A stretch of DNA of 21,360 nt. Source: a virus. A program made the translations under genes and the position numbers. The stretch lies in IMG/VR virus record IMGVR_UViG_3300030451_000695, positions 1 to 21,360 of that record; one strand, 5' to 3'. The notes under the pieces were generated by a model. The model saw nothing but the letters and a program-made list of their open reading frames with translations, was not told the origin of the DNA and searched no databases. Below are positions 12,506 to 20,088 of this stretch, in pieces (position 1 is the first letter of the stretch; each line of letters opens with the position of its first letter).

Positions 12506-15500
12506 GCGCAGCGGTTACTGGGTTATCACCTAACAATGCAGGATCTACTGGCCCAGGTGCACGAGCTTGGGTAAAAGTAGGAAAGATTGATGCTTGCACA
12601 GGTTGTGTTACTGGCTGCTGTAAGCTGCTGTCCCTTTGAACTGGGATAGGAGTAAACGTAGGCTCTGGAACACGTCGTTGTGTCGGAGAACCTTCATCAG
12701 GAGCCAAAGGAATGCCATTCATATTACGACGGATATTCTGTATTTCTTCACGAGGAAACTGATTATAAACACCCGCACGTCGCATTTCTTGAAAGTTTTT
12801 GTTTGTAACTTTAAACGGTTCAAACTCTCCACGCATCACACCTTTTATCCCACCGATGTTGTTTTTCTTAAACTCACGACGGATGTCTGAGTCAGACAAA
12901 CCCATGGATCGTAGGTCTTCAACCATCTGATAATATTCACGATCAATGCGCAACTTTGCATCGTTTGCTTTTTGAAATGCATTTGCCAAAGAATTGGCGT
13001 TTGCATTAGAGTCATCTGTCACTCGGTTAAAGATACGTTTAGCATCTGTCTGTGACTGTGACAGGCGATACGCACCGTATTCCATACCACGTTTTGGATC
13101 AAACTCAAGAACCGAAACCCCTGTTGCTTGTCTTGCAAACTCTGCAAGTGGATCACGTTCACGTCCCATTTTGTCCACGCTGCTGATCATGCCATCTTCG
13201 GAACCAAACACACCTCGTAAGAAACGACTTGGTTCTGGCACACCACCAGACACATTTACGGGTAGAAGGTTTGGCATCAAGGTATCTACAACGTGCATAA
13301 ACTTTTTACCCTGACGTGCACCAAAGGAATCTGAAGGGTTGTAAACTTCTGCTCCTGTTGCTGTGCGCCCACCACGAAAAGTCACATCGACCAAGGCCTC
13401 TGTAAGCATAGCCTCTGACATAAACGGTTCAAAGACCTCGGATAAAGTTCCAAGAGCAAGATCCTCAATAACTTGACCCACATCTTTACCCTCACGTACC
13501 GCATCATCTGCTTCATTTATCGCTCGATTAGCAAACCGAGATAAGACATCATATGGATTAGATGTGCTGAAATTTATGTATTGGATTTTTCCATCTTCTG
13601 TTTTTCCAATTGGGACAAGCACTGATCCTTTTTCCCAACGGGGAGCAAAAGATCTTTTGTATGCATCCATTTCCTCACGACCTACACCAGTTGTGGCATA
13701 AGCCATTTCAAGTACAGCAGTGGGGATTATGGTGGTAGTGGTAACAAACCCCAACAAGCGGTTGCGTCCTCGAGCTTGAATAGCAGGAATATCTGAGGCC
13801 ATGTCATCCAATCCCTGCTTTACGATATTAAATCCTGTACGATAGATCTCCGCAGGGAAAGAAATAAAGTTACCAACTGGGAGACGACGACCCAATTGTA
13901 CTAATCCAGATGACGCTTTGTTATAGTTTGGTACAGTGTCACGTACAATCTGTGCGGCACGGTTCTTGATCAACTCATCTAAAACATCCCCACCCTCTCC
14001 GGCTTGCTTAATAAGTTGATTGATTTCAATTTCGTCCATGCCTTTAGTTAAATAAGCAAATTTTTGGTTTATGTTAGCACCACTTAAAGCACTACGAAGA
14101 TGTGCTTGTTCCGCGTGATAGTTAAAGTATTTCCAGAAATCATCTGATCCTTGGTACGCTGCTTCCATTGGTTTAGTAACTTTGCCAATACTACGAGCAA
14201 GTTTTTCTCCCGCCACTGCTTCAACAAAGTTTCTAGGTTCACGAGCCGTGATGTTAAGTCCTTTGTTCAACGTGTCTTGAATCTCTCTTAACTCTGCATT
14301 GGTGCCAAGAACTCCGCGTCGTTGTGCATCGGTTAAATCGGCAAAGACATCATCTGAACCTTTATTGGTAATGTTTGCAAAGACTGCTTGCGCTGAATCT
14401 TTCAGACTACCGCCTCGACCAAAGACAGGCACGTTACCATTTGCTGTGGCAAACGCCAATGCCGTGGTAAAGTTTCGGATTTGTGTAATAGGAGACAAAA
14501 CGGTTTTACTGTACTGTGATATACCTTTGGCTTTTAAAAATGCGCCGAATGTTCCACGTAATAATGTAGTTCCAATATTATCTTCTGCTAAAACTTGCCG
14601 TGTTAAATTGTCATAAATCGGTTTAGGCACATAGTATCCCTCCAAACTTCCCCAACCAGAACTTCCTACAAGTTTTTCAATATCGTCTTCTGCACGTCCA
14701 ACGGGTTGCACACCGCTGCTTGCACCATCTTCTCCTCCGAGCTTAACAAACCCACGATCACGAAGCCCTGCTTGTTGTTCAGGAGTTAAGTCATTTCCGT
14801 TTCTAAATAACTTACCAATGCCAGAGTTTTGTTTTGCCATCTGTGCAATGGTGCCAAAATAATCATCTATTGCTGTAAATTGTGCAAGGTCTGCAATTGT
14901 TCCAAGGTATGCCTCTTGAGGGTCGTCTACCTCTCCAAGCAATTGCCGCAAGGCTTTAGGAATATTTTCTCGTGACATAAACATGCCAGTTTCTAGACGG
15001 TCACGGGCCATGCGACCACCGCCTAGTTTCTCACGAGACTTAATACTGTAACGATTCAAAAAGTTTTCACGGGCTTTTCGCGCTGCTGCGTCTGTGACTT
15101 TAGCTCCAACTTTTATTTCAATTCCGTCTTCCCCTCTTTGTTTGGTCAGACCATTCCTGAGAAGAAAATCTTCTGACAATTCTCCGTCAACATCCTTTCG
15201 AGCAAGCTCTGTTAATTCTTTTTCGACTGCTGTTTTTTTACCTTTGAAGAAATCATCTGCAACTCTTATGGATTCTTCTGTCGGTATATACTTTGAGTCT
15301 TCAAAAATTTTGTAACGTCGTCGCAAATAACTATTAATATTTTGTTCAATCAAGCCTGTTAAATCTGTACCATCTGGAAGAGTCTTGCCGTCTTTCAAAA
15401 AGTTGCTGCCTAGAACGTCACGACTAAGCTTATCAATATGTTTACGCATACGCACTGCATTTTGACGTACACCCATAGGGAGTTCTCTTTTTAAACGGCT

Positions 15501-16556
15501 CTTAACCGCTTCATCAGACTCAGTCAGATAACTTTCTAACTTAGACATGATTCCTACACGGTCAAGATTGCCGTCTCCTTCAGGAGTTCTATTTATAAAA
15601 GTTTCAATTTCATTATCTAAATCTTTTAGAATACGATCTGCTTTTTTAATTTCAGTCTGTACCTGACCATCAATCAACTCTCGTTTGGTTGCAGCTTGTT
15701 CAGGTAGGTATCCACGGTAACGGCTAAATGCGATAGCATCTGCTAGTTTAGTCTTAAAGTATCCAAGCTCTTCTGCACTACCAGGTTTTGCTAACATCCT
15801 ACGCTCAAGAAGACTATCGATATTGCGACCAACCTGATCTAACTTTTGATTCACGGCTTGTGCAGACGCTTGTCCAAACTGTGTTTCTCCAATGGTACGA
15901 CCTACACCTCCCGCAGCTTTACCCGCGCCCATCAGAGCACCTTGAGCTACGCCACCAAGAAGACCACCTTCTGCTCCAACTTTTAGCTTGTTACCAAGAC
16001 GAGCAAGGGCTTTCTCTCGACCACTCAACCCGATTAAATCACTGGTTTGTGTTGGACCCATGTCCACCCAATCTCCAACAGTGGTCATACCATCTGTGGA
16101 TACGGCTGCATCCGCCAACCCTGCGGCACCGATCTCTGTTAGAGCTAGTCCAAACCTATCCGCTTTACTCATCTTTGAGGCATCAGTCACACCTTTATAA
16201 GACTTGTACAACTTTCCTGCTTTAGCCGCCGCACCAACTCCAGGTACAACAAACTGTGTAACTATTTCCGCACCTTTACCAAGAAAACCTTCAGGATCTA
16301 AACCCAAAGCATCACGAGCAGACTCCGCTAATTCTGTAACCTTGTCCCCGTAGTTTGTGTCTGCAACAATATCAACAGCCGCAGCGCCTAGTCCTGCAAG
16401 CCCTTCTCCGATACCTATAAGACCAGAGGCGATACCCTCTCCAATTTCACCTACAGCGGTGCCATCGTAGAATTGTTGGTCTTGCTCACCAACAGGCTTT
16501 GGAACAAAGGTTTCAGTGTTAGAAGAATCAATGGGAATAGGTACAAAGTCTGCCAT
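12474..16556 (-). CDS. Very large internal virion / DNA-ejection-type protein
   Basis: 1360 aa, ATG 16556 with AGGAG well placed upstream. The N-terminal 200 residues are glycine/alanine-rich amphipathic segments (GEGIASGLIGIGEGLAGLGA; GLLGGVAQGALMGAGKAAGG), the sort of sequence that inserts in membranes. The middle is long, charged and helical. About residues 865-955 hold VPNYNKASSGLVQLGRRLPV, then GNFISFPAEIYRTGFN and a hydrophobic stretch (LLGFVTTTTIIPTAVLEMAY). The C-terminus is proline/glutamine-rich. I recognise the '[LIV]-P-[VI]-G-N-F-I-x-F-P-A-E' segment from large internal virion proteins of marine podovirus-like phages. No lysozyme or transglycosylase motif was found. The likely role is ejection with, or stabilisation of, the genome. 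It is the last gene of the minus-strand virion operon and ends inside a convergent plus-strand gene. Confidence 0.7.
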   Translation of the reverse strand: MADFVPIPIDSSNTETFVPKPVGEQDQQFYDGTAVGEIGEGIASGLIGIGEGLAGLGAAAVDIVADTNYGDKVTELAESARDALGLDPEGFLGKGAEIVTQFVVPGVGAAAKAGKLYKSYKGVTDASKMSKADRFGLALTEIGAAGLADAAVSTDGMTTVGDWVDMGPTQTSDLIGLSGREKALARLGNKLKVGAEGGLLGGVAQGALMGAGKAAGGVGRTIGETQFGQASAQAVNQKLDQVGRNIDSLLERRMLAKPGSAEELGYFKTKLADAIAFSRYRGYLPEQAATKRELIDGQVQTEIKKADRILKDLDNEIETFINRTPEGDGNLDRVGIMSKLESYLTESDEAVKSRLKRELPMGVRQNAVRMRKHIDKLSRDVLGSNFLKDGKTLPDGTDLTGLIEQNINSYLRRRYKIFEDSKYIPTEESIRVADDFFKGKKTAVEKELTELARKDVDGELSEDFLLRNGLTKQRGEDGIEIKVGAKVTDAAARKARENFLNRYSIKSREKLGGGRMARDRLETGMFMSRENIPKALRQLLGEVDDPQEAYLGTIADLAQFTAIDDYFGTIAQMAKQNSGIGKLFRNGNDLTPEQQAGLRDRGFVKLGGEDGASSGVQPVGRAEDDIEKLVGSSGWGSLEGYYVPKPIYDNLTRQVLAEDNIGTTLLRGTFGAFLKAKGISQYSKTVLSPITQIRNFTTALAFATANGNVPVFGRGGSLKDSAQAVFANITNKGSDDVFADLTDAQRRGVLGTNAELREIQDTLNKGLNITAREPRNFVEAVAGEKLARSIGKVTKPMEAAYQGSDDFWKYFNYHAEQAHLRSALSGANINQKFAYLTKGMDEIEINQLIKQAGEGGDVLDELIKNRAAQIVRDTVPNYNKASSGLVQLGRRLPVGNFISFPAEIYRTGFNIVKQGLDDMASDIPAIQARGRNRLLGFVTTTTIIPTAVLEMAYATTGVGREEMDAYKRSFAPRWEKGSVLVPIGKTEDGKIQYINFSTSNPYDVLSRFANRAINEADDAVREGKDVGQVIEDLALGTLSEVFEPFMSEAMLTEALVDVTFRGGRTATGAEVYNPSDSFGARQGKKFMHVVDTLMPNLLPVNVSGGVPEPSRFLRGVFGSEDGMISSVDKMGRERDPLAEFARQATGVSVLEFDPKRGMEYGAYRLSQSQTDAKRIFNRVTDDSNANANSLANAFQKANDAKLRIDREYYQMVEDLRSMGLSDSDIRREFKKNNIGGIKGVMRGEFEPFKVTNKNFQEMRRAGVYNQFPREEIQNIRRNMNGIPLAPDEGSPTQRRVPEPTFTPIPVQRDSSLQQPVTQPVQASIFPTFTQARAPGPVDPALLGDNPVTAALNAQIANRRG

Positions 16557-16565
16557 GTCAGTCTC

Positions 16566-17609
16566 CTACTGGACTTGGAACTCTTGACCACCCAACGTGT
16601 ATGTCGTTTGTCCCGCTTGTTTCGCTGCGTCGTTGGCACTTTTGTGCTGTTCAATCGTCACAGTTTCTGTTGTTTGCGTCGTTATCTGACCACTATAGTA
16701 TGGAGCTAGTTGCTCCGATGCTTTTCTCATGGCTTCTTCTGGGTCTGCGCCTGTAGCTGTCATGATTTTCCCTGCTAAATCACGAACTGCATCAGCAAAA
16801 GGTTCAAGGGGAGACATTTTACTGCCCGATGATGCCGCAGATCTAGCCGCCGCTGTCTGCTTGTAGTTCTGAAGACCAAGGAGCAAGGCACTAGCAAGTT
16901 TGTCCGTGCCCTGAGTGCCGCCGCCAATTGTAGACGCAACCGCAACCTTTGCTATCCGATCATTGATAGCGTCGATGTCGTTTACATTTTCCAAACCAAA
17001 TATGTTCTCAACAACATCTCTTTTGTTTTCGTCGGTAGGTTCTTCTCCCATAGAGGTCAACACCGCATTGGATATCTCTACAGGATCGCTTGTTGTAGAA
17101 GTAACTTCTTCTATCTCATCTTTTTTCTTTACTATCTCTTCCTTGACTTTTTCTTCTGAACCATACTTGCCCAACACCTTTTCATATATACCAGATCCTA
17201 CGTTAAACAGGGCTAGTTGAAGCTTAGTCATGGGAGCCGCTGTTGGACTTTGCGTTACGTCTATCTTCCCGCCCTCTTGTAACTTAACAGCGTCTTGCTG
17301 CATCGGATTCATAGAGGCTTGTTGTTGCGCGGGTGCCTGTTGTTGCACAGGAGCTTGTTGCACCATTGGAGCAACAGTGGTTTGCATTGGAACTTGCGGA
17401 AGTGCAGGTTGCACCATGGGCGTCATAGGTGGTGGTGTCATGGGCGGTGGTGGTGTCATGGCCCGAGGTGCAGCAGCCTGCATTAGTTCGGAAGACGACG
17501 CTAGAATCCCACTTGGGCCGCGCTTGATACCGCCCATCATTTCTAGTTTTTCTCTAGCACTCCTTTGAGAAGCTCCGAACAACGCTGCGTTATTGATACC
17601 ACCTTGCAT
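16566..17609 (-). CDS. Virion-operon protein with Pro/Gln-rich linker
   Basis: 347 aa, ATG 17609, GAGGAA upstream. The N-terminal 45 residues (FGASQRSAREKLEMMGGIKR) precede a low-complexity Pro/Met/Gln segment (48-105). A lysine/glutamate-rich helix (about 148-170: EEKVKEEIVKKKDEIEEV) and an Ala/Ser-rich helical region follow, and the C-terminus QTTYTLGGQEFQVQ looks like a small strand hairpin. Such composition is typical of internal virion or scaffold-like components, with a flexible linker between helical parts. Its TAG stop is built into the TAGGAG ribosome binding site of the next gene, so translation of the two is probably coupled. No enzymatic motif is visible. Confidence 0.65.
   Translation of the reverse strand: MQGGINNAALFGASQRSAREKLEMMGGIKRGPSGILASSSELMQAAAPRAMTPPPPMTPPPMTPMVQPALPQVPMQTTVAPMVQQAPVQQQAPAQQQASMNPMQQDAVKLQEGGKIDVTQSPTAAPMTKLQLALFNVGSGIYEKVLGKYGSEEKVKEEIVKKKDEIEEVTSTTSDPVEISNAVLTSMGEEPTDENKRDVVENIFGLENVNDIDAINDRIAKVAVASTIGGGTQGTDKLASALLLGLQNYKQTAAARSAASSGSKMSPLEPFADAVRDLAGKIMTATGADPEEAMRKASEQLAPYYSGQITTQTTETVTIEQHKSANDAAKQAGQTTYTLGGQEFQVQ
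17295..17468 (-). repeat. Low-complexity Pro/Met/Thr and Gln/Ala repeat within CDS
   Basis: Codons 48-105 of the gene at 16566-17609 encode imperfect repeats: MTPPPPMTPPPMTPM followed by VQQAPVQQQAPAQQQA. The DNA shows matching short tandem repetition (GGTGGTGGTGTCAT-like units on the plus strand near 17429-17460 and GTTGTTGC-like units near 17321-17345). It is a likely slippage site for length variation between related phages. Confidence 0.7.
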
Positions 17610-17610
17610 G

Positions 17611-18777
17611 TTATGTTCCTCGATTTACGATAGATCCAAGGGTGCTAATGCCACCCGTAGCGCCACCCAGTTGTCCGGCGTAATTTAATGTAGCCCCCAA
17701 TGGACTAGCCTGTGGTGTTGCCGCAGCAGCCAAAGAAGTCCCACTTGACGGAACCCCAGATAAAATATCACGCATGTAGGAGAATCGAGCAAACGGTTCG
17801 TAGGCTTGCTCCAGATCCGCTGCACGTTGTACGTCATACTGTCGTTGAAGTTGCTGTTGTTCTAGCTGTCCTGCATTAAACAAAGTGTTGAAGTCTTGGA
17901 ACCCTTGTTGTTGCGCTGCTTCTCCAAGTGCCCCGATCCCTGTTCCTAGTCCTTGGAACAACTGACCCGCCTGCAATCCGCGTTTTTGTTGATTTTCAAA
18001 AGCAGACTGCGCTTGTTGTTGCGCTCCAGTAAATGCTGCGGATCTGAGTTGTGCACCCGTCTTAGCCATTTGATCTGCAACATTACGTTGTAATTCTTGT
18101 TGTGCTACAGCCTGACGTGATCCACCAAAAGCTCCCCCACCAACTGAGTCTGCTCTAATTCTTTGGTTTTGTATATCTCTCTCACGACCTATATCGGCTA
18201 AAGTTGTGTCGATAACTTCTTCAACAAACGGATCGTAAAACTCTTTGTAACTTGTTGGATCATATTTCGCGGTAGAGGCTTCTACAGTATCAACCCCTGT
18301 TCGAAATGTCTCAAGAGCTTCATCTAAATAAGGCTTGTATGCTTCCAACATACCTTCATAGATGACGTTTCCTTCTTCATCCGTAGCACCCATCAAACGG
18401 TCTAATGCATCAATCTGTGCGTCTGTAAACCCGATAACATCAGGTGCACCCACACCACCTTCCATTGCAAAAATCGGTTGATCGTATTGATCCATAGCTG
18501 CCATGGTTGGGTCAGAAGTAAACCCACCCGCTGCTGCTTCATACAATCTAATAGGATTCCCTGCTTCGTCTACAGCCGCCGCTGATGGGTCAAGCGTCGA
18601 TCCACCATCTTCTGTCTGATAGTATTGTTGACTCTCTAAAGGAGAACGAGCAGCAATACCTGTAATTGTGCCTGTCTCAGGATCAACTTGATAGATGTTT
18701 GCTAGGAGATTTTTTAAGAACTCTTCCTGATACTCAGGAAGAAGAGTCATAGACTTCATAACATTATCTTCTGCCAT
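17611..18777 (-). CDS. Ala/Gln-rich internal virion protein
   Basis: 388 aa; the start overlaps the previous gene's stop by one base (TGATG). The N-terminal half is acidic, with repeated 'DP-x-x-A-A-x-D' style segments (TLDPSAAAVDEAGNPI; TSDPTMAAMDQYDQPI). The centre has FYDPFVEEVIDTTLADIGRE followed by RADSVGGGAFGGSRQAVAQQ, a pattern I associate with phage head-tail or internal proteins. Residues about 215-325 are a long Gln/Ala-rich helix (QQEL, QQQAQSAFENQQ, EQQQLQRQYDVQRAADLEQA). The C-terminus is Gly/Ala/Ser-rich. The composition resembles podovirus internal core/ejection proteins that assemble into a tube. It ends one base before the next ATG. Structural role likely, exact role unknown. 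Confidence 0.65.
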   Translation of the reverse strand: MAEDNVMKSMTLLPEYQEEFLKNLLANIYQVDPETGTITGIAARSPLESQQYYQTEDGGSTLDPSAAAVDEAGNPIRLYEAAAGGFTSDPTMAAMDQYDQPIFAMEGGVGAPDVIGFTDAQIDALDRLMGATDEEGNVIYEGMLEAYKPYLDEALETFRTGVDTVEASTAKYDPTSYKEFYDPFVEEVIDTTLADIGRERDIQNQRIRADSVGGGAFGGSRQAVAQQELQRNVADQMAKTGAQLRSAAFTGAQQQAQSAFENQQKRGLQAGQLFQGLGTGIGALGEAAQQQGFQDFNTLFNAGQLEQQQLQRQYDVQRAADLEQAYEPFARFSYMRDILSGVPSSGTSLAAAATPQASPLGATLNYAGQLGGATGGISTLGSIVNRGT

Positions 18778-19565
18778 CAGGCTCTCCTCTCAAATTGATC
18801 CATCATCTGGTACATCCTTGCGGCTCCCAGATCACGGTTGCCATTTCCTGCACCCTTCACAGCCGCCTCTGTCATAACGAACTCTCCGTCTGATAAGGCT
18901 GCTTCCTGAACTCTACCACCATTCTGATAGATCGCTGCGGGTATTGAATCACTGGTTCCTGTACCTGGACCCTCAATGTATCCACCCATTGCCATCTTAG
19001 GACGATAGCTCACAACTGGAGTACCAGGAGCCGCGACCCCTTGAAAGCTTGGATTGCGCTCACCAGTACGGAACTGTTCTTGCTCCAGATCTGTCATCAG
19101 AGTATCAAACCGTGGACGGCGTTGTCGATCTAACTTGTCCATCATGTAACCCTCTAACAACCTACTTAAAGGTCCTGGATCTTTTCCATCTTGTCCTTGT
19201 GGAGCAGCAAGACCCATCATCATGGCCTGCGCCAAGGGAGGAGCACCACTAGACATAGCAGCAAGTTGCAAGGCTCGAGGATCGCTGATCGCGCCCATAA
19301 TACCTTGACCTATGTTTCCGGCACTACCGCCTGCACCGCCTAGTGCGTTGAGTGCAAGACCGGGTGCACCCATGGTTGCGCCTTGAAAGAACGAACCAAT
19401 ACCAGAACGAAAAGCATCTTCCCCTGATTTGCCAGATAACAAAGCACCACCGATGCCACCGACAAGTGCACCTACAGGACCGCCTGTTAACATCCCAACA
19501 AGGCTACCAAGAGATTCAAATAAGCTTGATTTGTTGCTTTCTAGTTCTGATTCTTCAGCCATCAT
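18777..19565 (-). CDS. Glycine-rich virion protein with 'SDSIPA...DGEFVM' C-terminal motif
   Basis: 262 aa. Tandem ATGs at 19565 and 19562; the first overlaps the upstream TGA. Residues about 18-110 are Gly/Ala-rich hydrophobic segments (LVGMLTGGPVGALVGGIGGA) that could insert into membrane. The C-terminal 65 residues contain GYIEGPGTGTSDSIPAAIYQ, then 'ALSDGEFVMTEAAVKGAGNG' and 'MYQMMDQFERR'. The G-P-G-T-G-x-S-D-S-I-P-A ... L-[ST]-x-G-E-[FY]-V-[MV] module recurs at the ends of many phage tail, tape-measure and internal proteins. An insertion (IYQNGGRVQEAA) separates SDSIPA from LSDGEFV here. It is likely an ejected or tail-tube component. Confidence 0.7.
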   Translation of the reverse strand: MMAEESELESNKSSLFESLGSLVGMLTGGPVGALVGGIGGALLSGKSGEDAFRSGIGSFFQGATMGAPGLALNALGGAGGSAGNIGQGIMGAISDPRALQLAAMSSGAPPLAQAMMMGLAAPQGQDGKDPGPLSRLLEGYMMDKLDRQRRPRFDTLMTDLEQEQFRTGERNPSFQGVAAPGTPVVSYRPKMAMGGYIEGPGTGTSDSIPAAIYQNGGRVQEAALSDGEFVMTEAAVKGAGNGNRDLGAARMYQMMDQFERRA

Positions 19566-19795
19566 GCCTCTCCTGAAATTGCTTCTGGTGCGGTAACTGT
19601 AATAGCCGTATGCCGTTTAGTTTCTCCTGTCCAAGACTGTCCACAATTTGGACATGTTCCATCTGGATAAGATGCAACCTCCTCTGGAGTGTCTACTACG
19701 TTATCACAATTATGACACTGTAATCTATCAACTGATGTAGACGGTCTAAACCTAGAACCATCACCTATTACTATAATATGTTCATCATCGCTCAT
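19562..19795 (-). CDS. Small zinc-ribbon protein in virion operon
   Basis: 77 aa, ATG 19795 overlapping the upstream stop (ATGA). A two-knuckle zinc ribbon is clear: Cys27-x2-Cys30 (LQCHNCDN) and Cys48-x2-Cys51 (GTCPNCGQSW), 17 residues apart. A strand-rich N-terminus (EHIIVIGDGSRFRPSTS) and a Thr-rich tail (HTAITVTAPEAISGEA) flank it. The family is unknown. Zinc ribbons of this size bind nucleic acid or proteins. Its location, locked by overlaps between two structural genes, suggests a virion or assembly component rather than a regulator. Confidence 0.75.
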   Translation of the reverse strand: MSDDEHIIVIGDGSRFRPSTSVDRLQCHNCDNVVDTPEEVASYPDGTCPNCGQSWTGETKRHTAITVTAPEAISGEA

Positions 19796-20088
19796 GTTGT
19801 GCTCACTGTTACTGATCCAACTGTTCCCGTGCCTTGAGATCCACGTAAAAAAGCCGAATGGGTTAAAGGTACTCTAACATAACCATCATGCTGAAATAAA
19901 GCCCCAGGTTCTAATCCACTGTCATCTGTTTGCAAATCGGTTATGGTTATGTCTGTTGCCCTTACGTCACCTGGGTTTTGAATCTGTTCCAAGAACACAG
20001 AAAACGCACGAATAACTTCCGCAAAATAAGTTCTTTGATATTGATCTGGTGGTATCGGGAAGTATGGACGGGATAAACGTCTAGACAT
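19792..20088 (-). CDS. Small virion-operon protein, 98 aa
   Basis: ATG 20088 overlaps the previous stop (TAATG), with a strong GGGAGG. The N-terminus SRPYFPIPPDQYQRTYFAEV is followed by one helix (IRAFSVFLEQIQNPG) and a strand-rich half ending FLRGSQGTGTVGSVTVSTT. Small proteins of this type, with a 'P-x-[FP]-x-x-Y' start and a G-rich strand end, often sit directly after the large strand-rich structural protein in podovirus-like genomes and may be connector or neck pieces. No specific family is identified. Confidence 0.65.
   Translation of the reverse strand: MSRRLSRPYFPIPPDQYQRTYFAEVIRAFSVFLEQIQNPGDVRATDITITDLQTDDSGLEPGALFQHDGYVRVPLTHSAFLRGSQGTGTVGSVTVSTT

Noticed and set aside
15788-16225. 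Plus-strand ORF (145 aa) within the 1360-aa virion gene
   Set aside because: Low-complexity His/Leu/Gln/Tyr-rich translation, antisense to a long coding frame with normal composition.
17295-17468. Possible CRISPR-like or noncoding tandem repeat
   Set aside because: The repeats are short, imperfect and in frame with a Pro/Gln-rich protein linker; there are no spacers of constant length.
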